Part shown: piece after piece, positions 5,483 through 11,571 of the stretch
Layout: each line of letters begins with the position of its first letter
Numbering within the stretch: position 1 is the first letter of the stretch
Assembly (NCBI GenBank): GCA_028290125.1
Contig: JAQGKM010000068.1
Coordinates: 1 to 11,571 of the forward strand
Direction: 5' to 3'
DNA: 11,571 nt
Source of the DNA: Hyphomicrobiales bacterium
Lineage (GTDB): Bacteria > Pseudomonadota > Alphaproteobacteria > Rhizobiales > Beijerinckiaceae
Made by a program: the position numbers and the translations under genes
Notes under the pieces: model-generated
The model's input: only the letters and a program-made list of their open reading frames with translations
Database searches by the model: none
What the model was told of the DNA's origin: nothing

Positions 5483-6520
5483 ATGTTGAGAAAGACGGCA
5501 GGATGGGCGCTTCTTGCATCGGCCCTGACCTGCAGCGGCGCACGCGCCGACAGCGCGACAGATTTTTACCACGCCAAGCCGAACATGCGGATGATCGTCT
5601 CGAGCACGCCGGGCGGCGGCTACGACATGATGGGGCGGCTCGCGGCGCGATATTTCTCGAAGTACCTGCCGGGCGAGCCGTCCATCGTCGTGCAGAACAT
5701 GCCCGGCGGCGGCGGCATCACGGCGACCAATTATCTCTACGCCGTCGCCCCGAAGGACGGCACGGTGCTGGGCCACATCGACCGCGGCATGGCGACGACC
5801 GCCCTGCTGTACGGATCCCACACGCAGGCGCAATTCAAGGCGATCGAGTTCAACTGGCTCGGCAGCATCTCGCGCGAGGTCGGCGTCGGGCTCGTGTCGA
5901 AGAATTCGAAGGCGCGCACGCTCGACGACATGCGCAAGACCGAGATCGCGATCGGCACCAACGGACCCGAAACCGATTCCGCCATGTATGCGCGGCTCTC
6001 CAACCAGCTGCTCGGCACGAAGTTCAAGGTCGTGTTCGGCTATCCCGGACAGGTCGAATATTATCTCGCGCTGTCGCGCGGCGAGGTGGACGGCATCTTC
6101 ATGACCGGCTGGTCCGGCCCGAACCGCCTCACCGCGATGAAGGATATCGAGGGCGGCTCGGTCGGCTTCTTCGTGCAGATGGCGTCGTCGCGACATCCCG
6201 ATGCGCCCGACACGCCGACGATGCGCGAACTGGTGACGGATGAAAAAGACCTGCAGATCCTCGACATCCTGCTGTCGCGCCTCGATCTCGGCCGCCCCTT
6301 CGTGACGCCGCCCGGCACGCCGCCAGACCGTGTCGCGCTCCTGCGCAAGGCCTTCGATGCGGCAGCGGCGGATCCCGACTTGCGCGCGGAAGCCGAGAAG
6401 ATCGGCATCAGGGTCGATCCGATCTCCGGCGCCGACGCGCAGGCGATGATCGCGAAACTCTACCTCACGCCCGAAGACGTCCGCGCGCGCATGCAGGGCA
6501 TCGTGCAGATCGGGAAGTGA
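5483..6520 (+). CDS. Bug-family (TctC-like) tripartite tricarboxylate transporter periplasmic receptor
   Basis: The protein has 345 residues. Residues 1-22 are a Sec signal peptide (MLRKTAGWALLASALTCSGARA, cleavage before D23). There is no proper lipobox at C17, so it should be a free periplasmic protein. The mature part has the Bug landmarks: MIVSSTPGGGYDMMGRLAARYFSKYLPG, VVQNMPGGGGITATNYLYAVAPKDGT, and a C-terminal PPGTPPDRVALLRKAFDAAAADPDLRAEAEKIGI. Such proteins capture carboxylates, including aromatic acids and their breakdown products, for a TctA/TctB importer. No tctA or tctB lies in the window, so it is an orphan receptor here, as is common in the family. ATG at 5483 was chosen, with GGAG 9 bases upstream; the in-frame TTG at 5444 lies inside the inverted repeat. 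It is convergent with lacI and may deliver the substrate of the operon at 7795-11571. Confidence 0.88.
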   Translation: MLRKTAGWALLASALTCSGARADSATDFYHAKPNMRMIVSSTPGGGYDMMGRLAARYFSKYLPGEPSIVVQNMPGGGGITATNYLYAVAPKDGTVLGHIDRGMATTALLYGSHTQAQFKAIEFNWLGSISREVGVGLVSKNSKARTLDDMRKTEIAIGTNGPETDSAMYARLSNQLLGTKFKVVFGYPGQVEYYLALSRGEVDGIFMTGWSGPNRLTAMKDIEGGSVGFFVQMASSRHPDAPDTPTMRELVTDEKDLQILDILLSRLDLGRPFVTPPGTPPDRVALLRKAFDAAAADPDLRAEAEKIGIRVDPISGADAQAMIAKLYLTPEDVRARMQGIVQIGK

Positions 6521-6521
6521 C

Positions 6522-6558
6522 GTGTAGCCTTCTCCCGCTGCGCCGGAGAAGGCTACAC
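6522..6558. terminator. Strong inverted repeat between convergent receptor and lacI genes, terminator-like
   Basis: GTGTAGCCTTCTCC (6522-6535) and GGAGAAGGCTACAC (6545-6558) are perfect 14-base arms around a 9-base loop. The repeat begins one base after the receptor stop codon and overlaps the lacI stop (6553-6555). Neither side has a clear T-run, so it is not a textbook intrinsic terminator; it may end transcripts in both directions or protect their 3' ends. CCTTCTCC...GGAGAAGG hairpins recur as dispersed elements in related genomes (from memory). Confidence 0.65.
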
Positions 6559-7575
6559 CCTCATCGTGCTCCCGCGCACGACCAGCTCCGGGGCCGTGAC
6601 GATCCGCTCGGGCGCTGAACCCGGCGTCTCGATCTCGCGCACCAGCAGGCGCGCGGCTTGCTCGCCCATGGCGACATGCGAAATGCGGATCGTCGTCAGC
6701 GGCGGTTCCACCATGTCGACCAGCGGCATGTCGTTGTGGCCCACGATCGACACGTCATGCGGCACGCGCAACCCCCGCGCCGCGCAGGCGCGATAGGCGC
6801 CCAGCGCCAGCAGATCGTTCGCCGCCGCAATCGCGCTGACATCGAATCGCGACAGCAGCTCTTCCGCCGCCGCCTGCCCCGCCTCGCGCGTGTAGGCTGT
6901 CGCTGCGACGCAGGCGTCTTCTGACTCAAGGCCCCGCGCGCGCAGCGCCGCGATGAAACCCGCGCGACGCAGCGCGCCCGTCGACACGTCCTGCGGCCCG
7001 CCGAGATGGCCGATGCGCCGGTGGCCGAGCGACGCCAGATGATCGACCGCCAGAACCATGCCGGCATGGTCGTCCGACACGACGGCGGAGGCGCGCCCGT
7101 GCGCATCCGCGCGATTGACCAGCACCGTCGGCGTGCCGGCCTCGAGGCAGGCGGTCAGCACCGGATCGTCGTGGCGCGCCGTCGCGAGGATCAGGCCGTC
7201 GACGCGCCGCTCCATCAGCTCTTCGATGAGCCGCATCGCGTCTTCGCCGCTCGGGCCGGCATTGGCGAGCAGCGCCGAATAACCAGCCGCCGCGAGTCCG
7301 CATTCGACGCCGCGCAGGATCGGACCGAACACCGGATTGGCGATGTCCGGCAAAACCACGCCGACCAGCCGCGTGCGGCCGGTGCGCAGGCTCGCCGCCA
7401 GCGCGTCGCGCCTGTAGCCCATCCGCCGCGCGGTCTCGACGATGCGCAGCGCGACATCCTCGGCGACGAGGCGCCGGGTCGCCGGATTAAGCGCGCGCGA
7501 CGCCGTCGACCGATGGACGCCAGCGGCGTCGGCAACGGCCTGAAGGTTCGGCGGCACGCTTCGGAGGTCGGTCAT
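6553..7575 (-). CDS. LacI/GalR-family transcriptional repressor
   Basis: The protein has 340 residues, the usual family length. The N-terminal helix-turn-helix lies at about residues 11-30 (LQAVADAAGVHRSTASRALN), followed by the hinge region (MGYRRDALAASLRTGRTRLVG). The periplasmic-binding-protein-like effector domain starts at VGVVLPDIANPVFGPILRGVE and ends with the family's GEQAARLLV and PELVVRGST. The start was set at MTDLRS, just ahead of the helix-turn-helix; a reading to 7698 would translate the operator and the palindromic repeat. It is divergent from the dioxygenase operon with a 219-base gap that holds two TGCAATCGATTGCA palindromes, the expected kind of LacI site. It is therefore the likely local repressor of that operon and of itself. 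Effector unknown; an aromatic or keto-acid intermediate is plausible, though many family members bind sugars. Confidence 0.9.
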   Translation of the reverse strand: MTDLRSVPPNLQAVADAAGVHRSTASRALNPATRRLVAEDVALRIVETARRMGYRRDALAASLRTGRTRLVGVVLPDIANPVFGPILRGVECGLAAAGYSALLANAGPSGEDAMRLIEELMERRVDGLILATARHDDPVLTACLEAGTPTVLVNRADAHGRASAVVSDDHAGMVLAVDHLASLGHRRIGHLGGPQDVSTGALRRAGFIAALRARGLESEDACVAATAYTREAGQAAAEELLSRFDVSAIAAANDLLALGAYRACAARGLRVPHDVSIVGHNDMPLVDMVEPPLTTIRISHVAMGEQAARLLVREIETPGSAPERIVTAPELVVRGSTMRV

Positions 7576-7627
7576 CGCCAGCCCGGACAGAAACAACGGA
7601 CCTGACGATAGACTGCCCTGTTGACTC

Positions 7628-7645
7628 TCTGCAATCGATTGCAGA
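7628..7645. promoter_or_regulatory. LacI-type operator O1
   Basis: TCTGCAATCGATTGCAGA is a perfect 18-base palindrome with the TGNAANCGNTTNCA pattern and central CG typical of LacI/GalR-family sites. It lies 52 bases upstream of the divergent lacI gene. A TTGACT at 7621-7626 just before it could be the -35 box of the dioxygenase operon, with a poorly defined -10 (GATATT, 7647-7652, spacing 20), so that the operator would fill the promoter spacer. Confidence 0.85.
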
Positions 7646-7652
7646 AGATATT

Positions 7653-7666
7653 TGCAATCGATTGCA
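7653..7666. promoter_or_regulatory. LacI-type operator O2
   Basis: TGCAATCGATTGCA is a perfect 14-base palindrome, identical to the core of O1 (7630-7643). The centres are 23 bases apart, about two DNA turns. Two repressor dimers could therefore bind on nearly the same face, covering the start region for both lacI and the operon. Confidence 0.85.
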
Positions 7667-7667
7667 C

Positions 7668-7763
7668 CGTCATTGCGAGGAGCGCAGCGACGCGGCAATC
7701 CATCTTTGGGTACAGGCGTCTGTGCGCCCGAAGATGGAATGCTCCGCTAAGCTCGCAATGACG
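7668..7763. repeat. Palindromic dispersed repeat (REP/MITE-like)
   Basis: The outer arms CGTCATTGCGAG (7668-7679) and CTCGCAATGACG (7752-7763) are perfect 12-base inverted repeats, and the inner arms TCCATCTT (7699-7706) and AAGATGGA (7731-7738) pair again. The whole 96 bases can fold into one long imperfect hairpin. The GTCATTGCGAGGAGCG...GCAATCCATC wording is one I recall as a highly repeated element in Bradyrhizobium-like and other genomes. It lies between operator O2 and the dioxygenase ribosome binding site, so it would form part of the 5' untranslated region. No coding capacity is proposed. Confidence 0.75.
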
Positions 7764-7794
7764 AGGCGACAAGAATTTCGCTCGGGAGGCGACA

Positions 7795-8685
7795 ATGATC
7801 ATCGAAGACGTGGACGACGTCACCCCCGTCGTCCTGCAGACCATGTCGGGCGCGACCAGCCCGCGCTTCAAGGAGATCATGGAGGCTCTGGTGCGCCACG
7901 CGCACGCCTTCGCCCGCGAGGTCAACCTCACGGAAGCCGAATTCGAGATCGGCGTCGATTTCCTCAACCGCATAGGCAAGCAGACGACCGACGTCCACAA
8001 TGAGGGGATCCTGTTTTCCGATTCCATTGGCTTCTCGACGCTTGTCTGCCTCCTCAACAATGGCGGACAGGGCTCGACAGAGACCGCCGCGGCGCTGCTC
8101 GGCCCGTTCTGGCGGATGCATTCGCCCATGACCGAGAATGGCGGCTCGATCCTGCGTTCGCCGACCGATGGCCCGGCCTTGTTCGCCAATTGCCTCATTC
8201 GCGATCCGTCCGGCCAGCCGATCGCCGGCGTGGAAGTCGACGTGTGGCATTCGTCGCCGGTCGGCCTTTACGAAAACCAGGACGACACGCAGGCCGACAT
8301 GAACCTGCGCGGCAAGATCATCACCGAAGCTGACGGACGAATCTCGTTCCGCTCGGTGCGGCCCGCCGGCTATCCGGTGCCCATCGACGGGCCCGAGGGC
8401 GACATGCTGCGCGCCCAGAACCGCCCGCACTGGCGCCCGGCGCATATCCACTTCCTCGCCTTCCGCGAGGGCTTCAAGACGCTCGTCACGCAGGTCTTCG
8501 TCGATGACGACGAGCATCTCGAATCCGATGTCGTCTTCGGCGTCACCCGCGCGCTCGTCGGCAATTACGTGAAGCACGACGGCCCCGCGCCTGCGGAGGA
8601 CGTCGACGGCCCGTGGTATTCGCTCGACTACACATTCGTCATGGAGCCCGGCGTCGCCAAGCTCCCGCAGCCGCCAATCAAGTAA
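7795..8685 (+). CDS. Intradiol ring-cleavage dioxygenase, hydroxyquinol 1,2-dioxygenase type
   Basis: The protein has 296 residues, matching catechol/hydroxyquinol 1,2-dioxygenases. Residues about 20-120 are the N-terminal helical dimerisation domain (EFEIGVDFLNRIGKQTTDVHNE, GSTETAALLGPF). The catalytic domain supplies the four non-haem Fe(III) ligands: Y159 (PVGLYENQ), Y193 (PAGYPVP), H217 and H219 (RPAHIHF), with R214 in the usual place. YPVPIDGPEGDML and LVTQVFVDDDEHLESDVVFGV resemble the hydroxyquinol group more than catechol CatA. The expected reaction is O2-dependent cleavage between adjacent ring hydroxyls, giving maleylacetate from hydroxyquinol or a muconate from catechol. GGGAGG lies 5 bases before the ATG. 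It is first in a five-gene operon, probably under the divergent LacI repressor. The exact ring substrate is inferred. Confidence 0.92.
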   Translation: MIIEDVDDVTPVVLQTMSGATSPRFKEIMEALVRHAHAFAREVNLTEAEFEIGVDFLNRIGKQTTDVHNEGILFSDSIGFSTLVCLLNNGGQGSTETAAALLGPFWRMHSPMTENGGSILRSPTDGPALFANCLIRDPSGQPIAGVEVDVWHSSPVGLYENQDDTQADMNLRGKIITEADGRISFRSVRPAGYPVPIDGPEGDMLRAQNRPHWRPAHIHFLAFREGFKTLVTQVFVDDDEHLESDVVFGVTRALVGNYVKHDGPAPAEDVDGPWYSLDYTFVMEPGVAKLPQPPIK

Positions 8686-8697
8686 GGTCACGCGCCC

Positions 8698-9462
8698 ATG
8701 ACCTATCCGATCTCGCAAGCCGGACGCATCGTGCTGGTTGTCGGCGGCGCCGGCGGCGTCGGCAAGGCGACGGCCCGCATGTTCGCGGAAGCCGGCGCGC
8801 ATGTCGCCATCACGCACCGCCCCGGCGACGACAAGGCCTTTGCGGCGCAGGCGCTTCTGTCGGAATTGCCGGGCGCCAACCACGCGGCCTTTGCGGCCGA
8901 CGTCAGCGACACGGCGACGCTGGTCGCGCTGCGTGACGCCATGCAGGCGCGCTACGGCGACAAGCTGCATGTGCTTGTCAACAGCGCGGGCTTCACCAAG
9001 CCGGTCCCCCACGCCGATCTCGACGCGCTCGACGACGATCTCATCGACCGCATGTTCGCGATCAACTGGCGCGGCCAGTTCGCCACCGTGCGCGCCTTCG
9101 CGCCGATGCTGAAGGCGTCGGGCGACGGGCTCATCGTGTCGATCTCCTCCATCGCTGCCGTCAATGGCGCGGGCTCGTCGATCGCCTACGGCGCGGTGAA
9201 GGCCGGCATCGACGTAATGACCAAATCGCTCGCCCGCGCGTTGGCCCCGCAGGTGCGGGTGATGGGCGTGGCGCCGGGCGTCGTCGATACCGGCTTCGTG
9301 CCGGGACGCGGCGCGGAGTTCAACGCCAAGACGGCCGCGACGACGCCGCTGAAGCGCGTCGCAAGCGCCGAGGATGTCGCCGCCGCGGTTCTCGCCTGCG
9401 CCACGCACCTTGGCTATTCGACCGGCACGACGCTGACCGTCGATGGTGGCCGGGCTCTTTAA
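8698..9462 (+). CDS. Short-chain dehydrogenase/reductase (SDR)
   Basis: This is a 254-residue classical SDR. The nucleotide site is G16-GAGGVG with the expected spacing, followed by ADVSD (68-71) and NSAG (95-98, the NNAG motif). The catalytic set is S150/S151, Y164 and K168 (YGAVK), then the PG motif VAPGVVDTG and a C-terminal TLTVDGGRAL. After strand 2 it has THR41 with no acidic residue at the usual NAD-selecting place, so NADP(H) is a reasonable guess. The gene starts 12 bases after the dioxygenase stop; TAAGG at the stop is the only ribosome binding site, so coupling to the upstream gene is likely. Its stop overlaps the ribosome binding site of the next gene. Role: oxidation or reduction of an alcohol/ketone in the pathway, either forming the diol ring upstream or acting on the ring-opened product. 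Confidence 0.92.
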   Translation: MTYPISQAGRIVLVVGGAGGVGKATARMFAEAGAHVAITHRPGDDKAFAAQALLSELPGANHAAFAADVSDTATLVALRDAMQARYGDKLHVLVNSAGFTKPVPHADLDALDDDLIDRMFAINWRGQFATVRAFAPMLKASGDGLIVSISSIAAVNGAGSSIAYGAVKAGIDVMTKSLARALAPQVRVMGVAPGVVDTGFVPGRGAEFNAKTAATTPLKRVASAEDVAAAVLACATHLGYSTGTTLTVDGGRAL

Positions 9463-9472
9463 GGAGGCAAGC

Positions 9473-10357
9473 ATGCGCCGTCCGCTCGACAAGGTTTTCA
9501 TCACCTGCGCGATCACCGGCAACCTCACGCTGCCGGAGCAAACTCCGCATCTGCCGATCACGCCGGAAGAGATCGCGAATTCTGCGCTTGGCGCGGCCGA
9601 GATGGGCGCGGCCATCGTGCATCTGCACGTGCGCGAGCCCGGCAGCGGCAAGCCGTCGATGGAGATTTCCTATTACCAGGATGTCGTCGCGCGCATCCGC
9701 GACCGCAACAAGGACGTCATCCTCAACATCACCACGGGCCCGGGCGGCCGCTTCGTGCCGTCCGACGAGGACCCGAAGATGTTCGGCCCCGGCACGACCC
9801 TGCTGGTCCCTGAAAAGCGCGTCGAACATATCGCACTGCTGAAACCTGAAATCTGCACGCTCGACCTCAACACGATGAACTCGGGCGGACAGGTCGTCAT
9901 TAACACGCCGAAAAACGTGCGGCGCATGGCCAAGGTCGTCCACGAGGCCGGCGTGCGCCCCGAGATCGAGCTGTTCGACTCCGGCGACATCGCGATGATG
10001 CATGATCTCATTCGCGACGGAACGCTGAAGGGCGCGCCGCTCTGCTCCTTCGTGATGGGCGTGTCCTACGGCTTCCAGCCGTCGCCCGAGACCGTGCTGT
10101 ACGCGCGCAATCTGCTGCCGGCGGACGCGACCTTCACGGCGATCGGCATCGGCCGCCACGCTTTTACCAGCGTCGCACAATCCTATCTTGCGGGCGGCCA
10201 TGTGCGCGTCGGGCTCGAGGACGGCGTCTACTTGTCGAAGGGCGTGCTGGCGGAAACCAACGCCGTGCTCGTCGAGAAGGCGCGCCGCATGGTCGAGGAT
10301 CTTGGCGGCCAGATCGCCAATGCGCGCGAGACGCGCGCCCTGCTGGGTTTCACTTAA
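9473..10357 (+). CDS. BKACE (DUF849) beta-keto acid cleavage enzyme
   Basis: The protein has 294 residues. It is a TIM-barrel enzyme of the 3-keto-5-aminohexanoate cleavage family, which uses acetyl-CoA to split a beta-keto acid into acetoacetate and a new acyl-CoA. Family marks: ITCAITGNLTLPEQTPHLPITPEEIA, the Zn ligands H50 and H52 in VHLHVREP, LNITTGPGG (84-92), CTLDLNTMN, and E249-D250 in VRVGLEDGVYL with R245 nearby. ATG at 9473 was chosen because AAGGAGG lies 5 bases upstream, sharing bases with the SDR stop codon; the upstream GTG frame adds only SDR-overlapping residues. The natural substrate is not readable. With a hydroxyquinol-type dioxygenase in the same operon, 3-oxoadipate is an attractive candidate, giving succinyl-CoA and acetoacetate. 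Confidence 0.93.
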   Translation: MRRPLDKVFITCAITGNLTLPEQTPHLPITPEEIANSALGAAEMGAAIVHLHVREPGSGKPSMEISYYQDVVARIRDRNKDVILNITTGPGGRFVPSDEDPKMFGPGTTLLVPEKRVEHIALLKPEICTLDLNTMNSGGQVVINTPKNVRRMAKVVHEAGVRPEIELFDSGDIAMMHDLIRDGTLKGAPLCSFVMGVSYGFQPSPETVLYARNLLPADATFTAIGIGRHAFTSVAQSYLAGGHVRVGLEDGVYLSKGVLAETNAVLVEKARRMVEDLGGQIANARETRALLGFT

Positions 10358-10374
10358 GTTCGGAGAGTTTCGTG

Positions 10375-11400
10375 ATGGCGCAAGCCGAAAACCAGAAAGT
10401 GCTTGGCGAAATCGAAGCCACCTGCCTGCGCCTGCACGAGAAGGCGGCCGACGCGGAGCATGTCGCGCCGTCGATCGAAAAGCTGCGCCTGACGCGCACG
10501 CGTCCCGATGACGTCATCGTCGAACTCCACGCAGCCGCGATCAATCCGTCGGACGTGAAAGCCGCCATCGGCATGATGCCCTACGCGGTCTTCCCGCGCA
10601 CGCCGGGCCGGGATTATGCGGGCGTCGTCGTGGACGGTCCCGCCGATCTCGTCGGCAAACAGGTGTTCGGGTCTTCGGGCGATCTCGGCATCCGCCGCGA
10701 CGGCACGCACGCCACGCATCTCGTCGTCGAGAAAGACGCGCTGGTGATGAAGCCCGACAACATTTCGATTTACGAAGCCGCTGGCATCGGCGTGCCCTTC
10801 GTCACCGCCATCGAGGGCTTTCGCCGCGCCGGCATGCCGAAGCCCGGCGAGACCGTGCTGGTGATGGGCGTCAACGGCAAGGTCGGGCAGGCCGCAGCCC
10901 AGATCGCCGCCTGGCAGGGCGCCCGCGTCATCGGCGCCGTGCGCAAAGCCGAGCCCTACGCGGGCTTCGCCTCCGCGCCCGTCGAGATCGTCGACAAGTC
11001 GAAGGGCGACGTCGCCACGCAGGTGCGCGAGATGACGGGCGGCAAGGGCGCCGACATCGTCTACAACACCGTTGGCGACCCCTACTTCCAGGACGCCCAC
11101 AAGGCGCTGGCCATTCTCGGACGCCAGATCCTGATCGCCGCCATCGACAAGATCGTGCAATTCAACATTTTCGAATTCTACCGCGGTCGCCACACCTATG
11201 TGGGCATCGACTCGCTGGCGCTGAACTCGGTTGCGACCGGCGCGGTGCTGCGCGAACTGGCGCCCGGTTTCGCCAGCGGCAAGCTGAAGCCCTACCCGAT
11301 CGAGGAGCGCGCCATCTATGCGCTGAAGGACGCGGCGGCGGCCTATGTCGCCGTGATGGGTTCGGCGCGCGACCGCGTCATCTTCGATCCCAAGAGGTAG
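10375..11400 (+). CDS. Zinc-free medium-chain reductase, quinone oxidoreductase-like (MDR)
   Basis: The protein has 341 residues from the ATG (one more with the adjacent GTG at 10372). GGAG at 10362-10365 serves either start. The N-terminal GroES-like part has AAAINPSDVKAAIG and PGRDYAGVVVDGP; the Rossmann part has VLVMGVNGKVGQAAAQIA (162-178) for NAD(P)H, and ends GKLKPYPIEE. No cysteine/histidine set for a catalytic or structural zinc is seen, so it belongs to the quinone-oxidoreductase/enoyl-reductase side of the superfamily, which reduces activated C=C bonds. It follows the BKACE gene by 17 bases. Maleylacetate has an activated double bond, and no iron-type maleylacetate reductase lies in this window, so this enzyme (or the SDR) may take that step; this is inference. 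Confidence 0.9.
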   Translation: MAQAENQKVLGEIEATCLRLHEKAADAEHVAPSIEKLRLTRTRPDDVIVELHAAAINPSDVKAAIGMMPYAVFPRTPGRDYAGVVVDGPADLVGKQVFGSSGDLGIRRDGTHATHLVVEKDALVMKPDNISIYEAAGIGVPFVTAIEGFRRAGMPKPGETVLVMGVNGKVGQAAAQIAAWQGARVIGAVRKAEPYAGFASAPVEIVDKSKGDVATQVREMTGGKGADIVYNTVGDPYFQDAHKALAILGRQILIAAIDKIVQFNIFEFYRGRHTYVGIDSLALNSVATGAVLRELAPGFASGKLKPYPIEERAIYALKDAAAAYVAVMGSARDRVIFDPKR

Positions 11401-11402
11401 AC

Positions 11403-11571
11403 ATGCACGTCACCCGCTTCAACGAGGCGCCGCCTTACTTTCCACCCGCGCATTTCGACATGCGCTGCCTGCGCCTGCAGGGACACGAGGCGGGACCGGC
11501 GGAGCAATTGTGGCTTGGCATGTCGCAGATCCTGCCCGGCGGTCGCACGGACCTGAACGCCTCGCCGATCG
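11403..11571 (+). CDS. Cupin-domain protein (partial, runs off right edge)
   Basis: Only the first 56 codons are present: MHVTRFNEAPPYFPPAHFDM, then RCLRLQGHEAGPAEQLWLGMSQILPGGRTDLN. The strand pattern with LGMSQILPGG is what the first cupin strands look like, ahead of the metal-binding histidines that would lie beyond the edge. AAGAGG (11392-11397) lies 5 bases before the ATG and the gap to the MDR gene is 2 bases, so this is the fifth gene of the operon. Cupins in aromatic operons can be ring-opening dioxygenases, isomerases or sensors; the fragment is too short to choose. Confidence 0.7.
   Translation, partial: MHVTRFNEAPPYFPPAHFDMRCLRLQGHEAGPAEQLWLGMSQILPGGRTDLNASPI

Noticed and set aside
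6553..7698. A longer lacI gene starting at 7698
   Set aside because: The added 41 residues would translate both operators and part of the palindromic repeat; the helix-turn-helix begins just after the start at 7575.
7621..7763. A CRISPR-like array, suggested by the repeated TGCAATCGATTGCA and the following repeats
   Set aside because: There are only two copies with a 9-base spacing followed by one unrelated palindromic element; this is an operator pair, not an array.
7747..9651. A very long open frame on the minus strand opposite the dioxygenase and SDR genes (634 codons)
   Set aside because: It is a GC-driven shadow of well-supported genes with clear catalytic motifs on the plus strand; its Arg/Asp/Gly/His-rich translation has no domain features.
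9320..10201. A 293-codon minus-strand frame opposite the BKACE gene
   Set aside because: It is a shadow frame; BKACE metal ligands and barrel motifs on the plus strand are unambiguous.

Overview
The window is GC-rich, densely coded and typical of a metabolically versatile alphaproteobacterium, most likely of the Hyphomicrobiales (the Bradyrhizobium / Rhodopseudomonas / Bosea sort). This rests on three things seen here: a nasT-nasS nitrate sensing pair, a Bug-type (TctC-like) solute receptor next to a catabolic operon, and a dispersed CGTCATTGCGAG...CTCGCAATGACG palindromic repeat that I recall from such genomes. No RNA genes, CRISPR arrays, transposases or phage genes were seen.

Left part (1-2280). 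On the minus strand, nasT (ANTAR antiterminator) overlaps nasS (nitrate-binding sensor, cut by the left edge) by ATGA. Two small plus-strand genes follow: a secreted protein of unknown function with a CC-x-x-GEDP motif, and a four-cysteine protein that probably binds a metal. A perfect 30-base palindromic terminator closes this block and also serves the convergent gene on its right.

Middle part (2288-6558). A minus-strand double-cupin gene related to gentisate-type dioxygenases carries one in-frame amber codon at codon 54 and is called a pseudogene, or else a sequence error or a read-through case. Upstream of it are a short helical/coiled-coil protein, then a translationally coupled DUF4260 membrane protein / TetR regulator pair with a clear candidate operator. 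A YaiI/YqxD (UPF0178) gene diverges from that pair, and its best promoter would give a leaderless mRNA. It is followed by a Bug-type periplasmic receptor with a perfect inverted repeat just before its ribosome binding site. A strong inverted repeat separates this receptor from the convergent lacI gene.

Right part (6553-11571). A LacI/GalR-type repressor is divergent from a tightly packed operon: hydroxyquinol-type intradiol dioxygenase, short-chain dehydrogenase, BKACE (DUF849) beta-keto acid cleavage enzyme, quinone-oxidoreductase-like MDR enzyme, and the start of a cupin protein that leaves the window. Two copies of the palindrome TGCAATCGATTGCA lie between lacI and the operon and are the likely LacI operators. 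A 96-base palindromic repeat lies between them and the first structural gene.

The most interesting reading is a compact aromatic lower pathway. Intradiol cleavage of a hydroxyquinol-like ring would give maleylacetate, a reductase (MDR or SDR) would give 3-oxoadipate, and BKACE would cleave this with acetyl-CoA to succinyl-CoA and acetoacetate. This would replace the usual CoA-transferase plus thiolase steps. The enzyme families are well supported by motifs; the pathway itself is inference.
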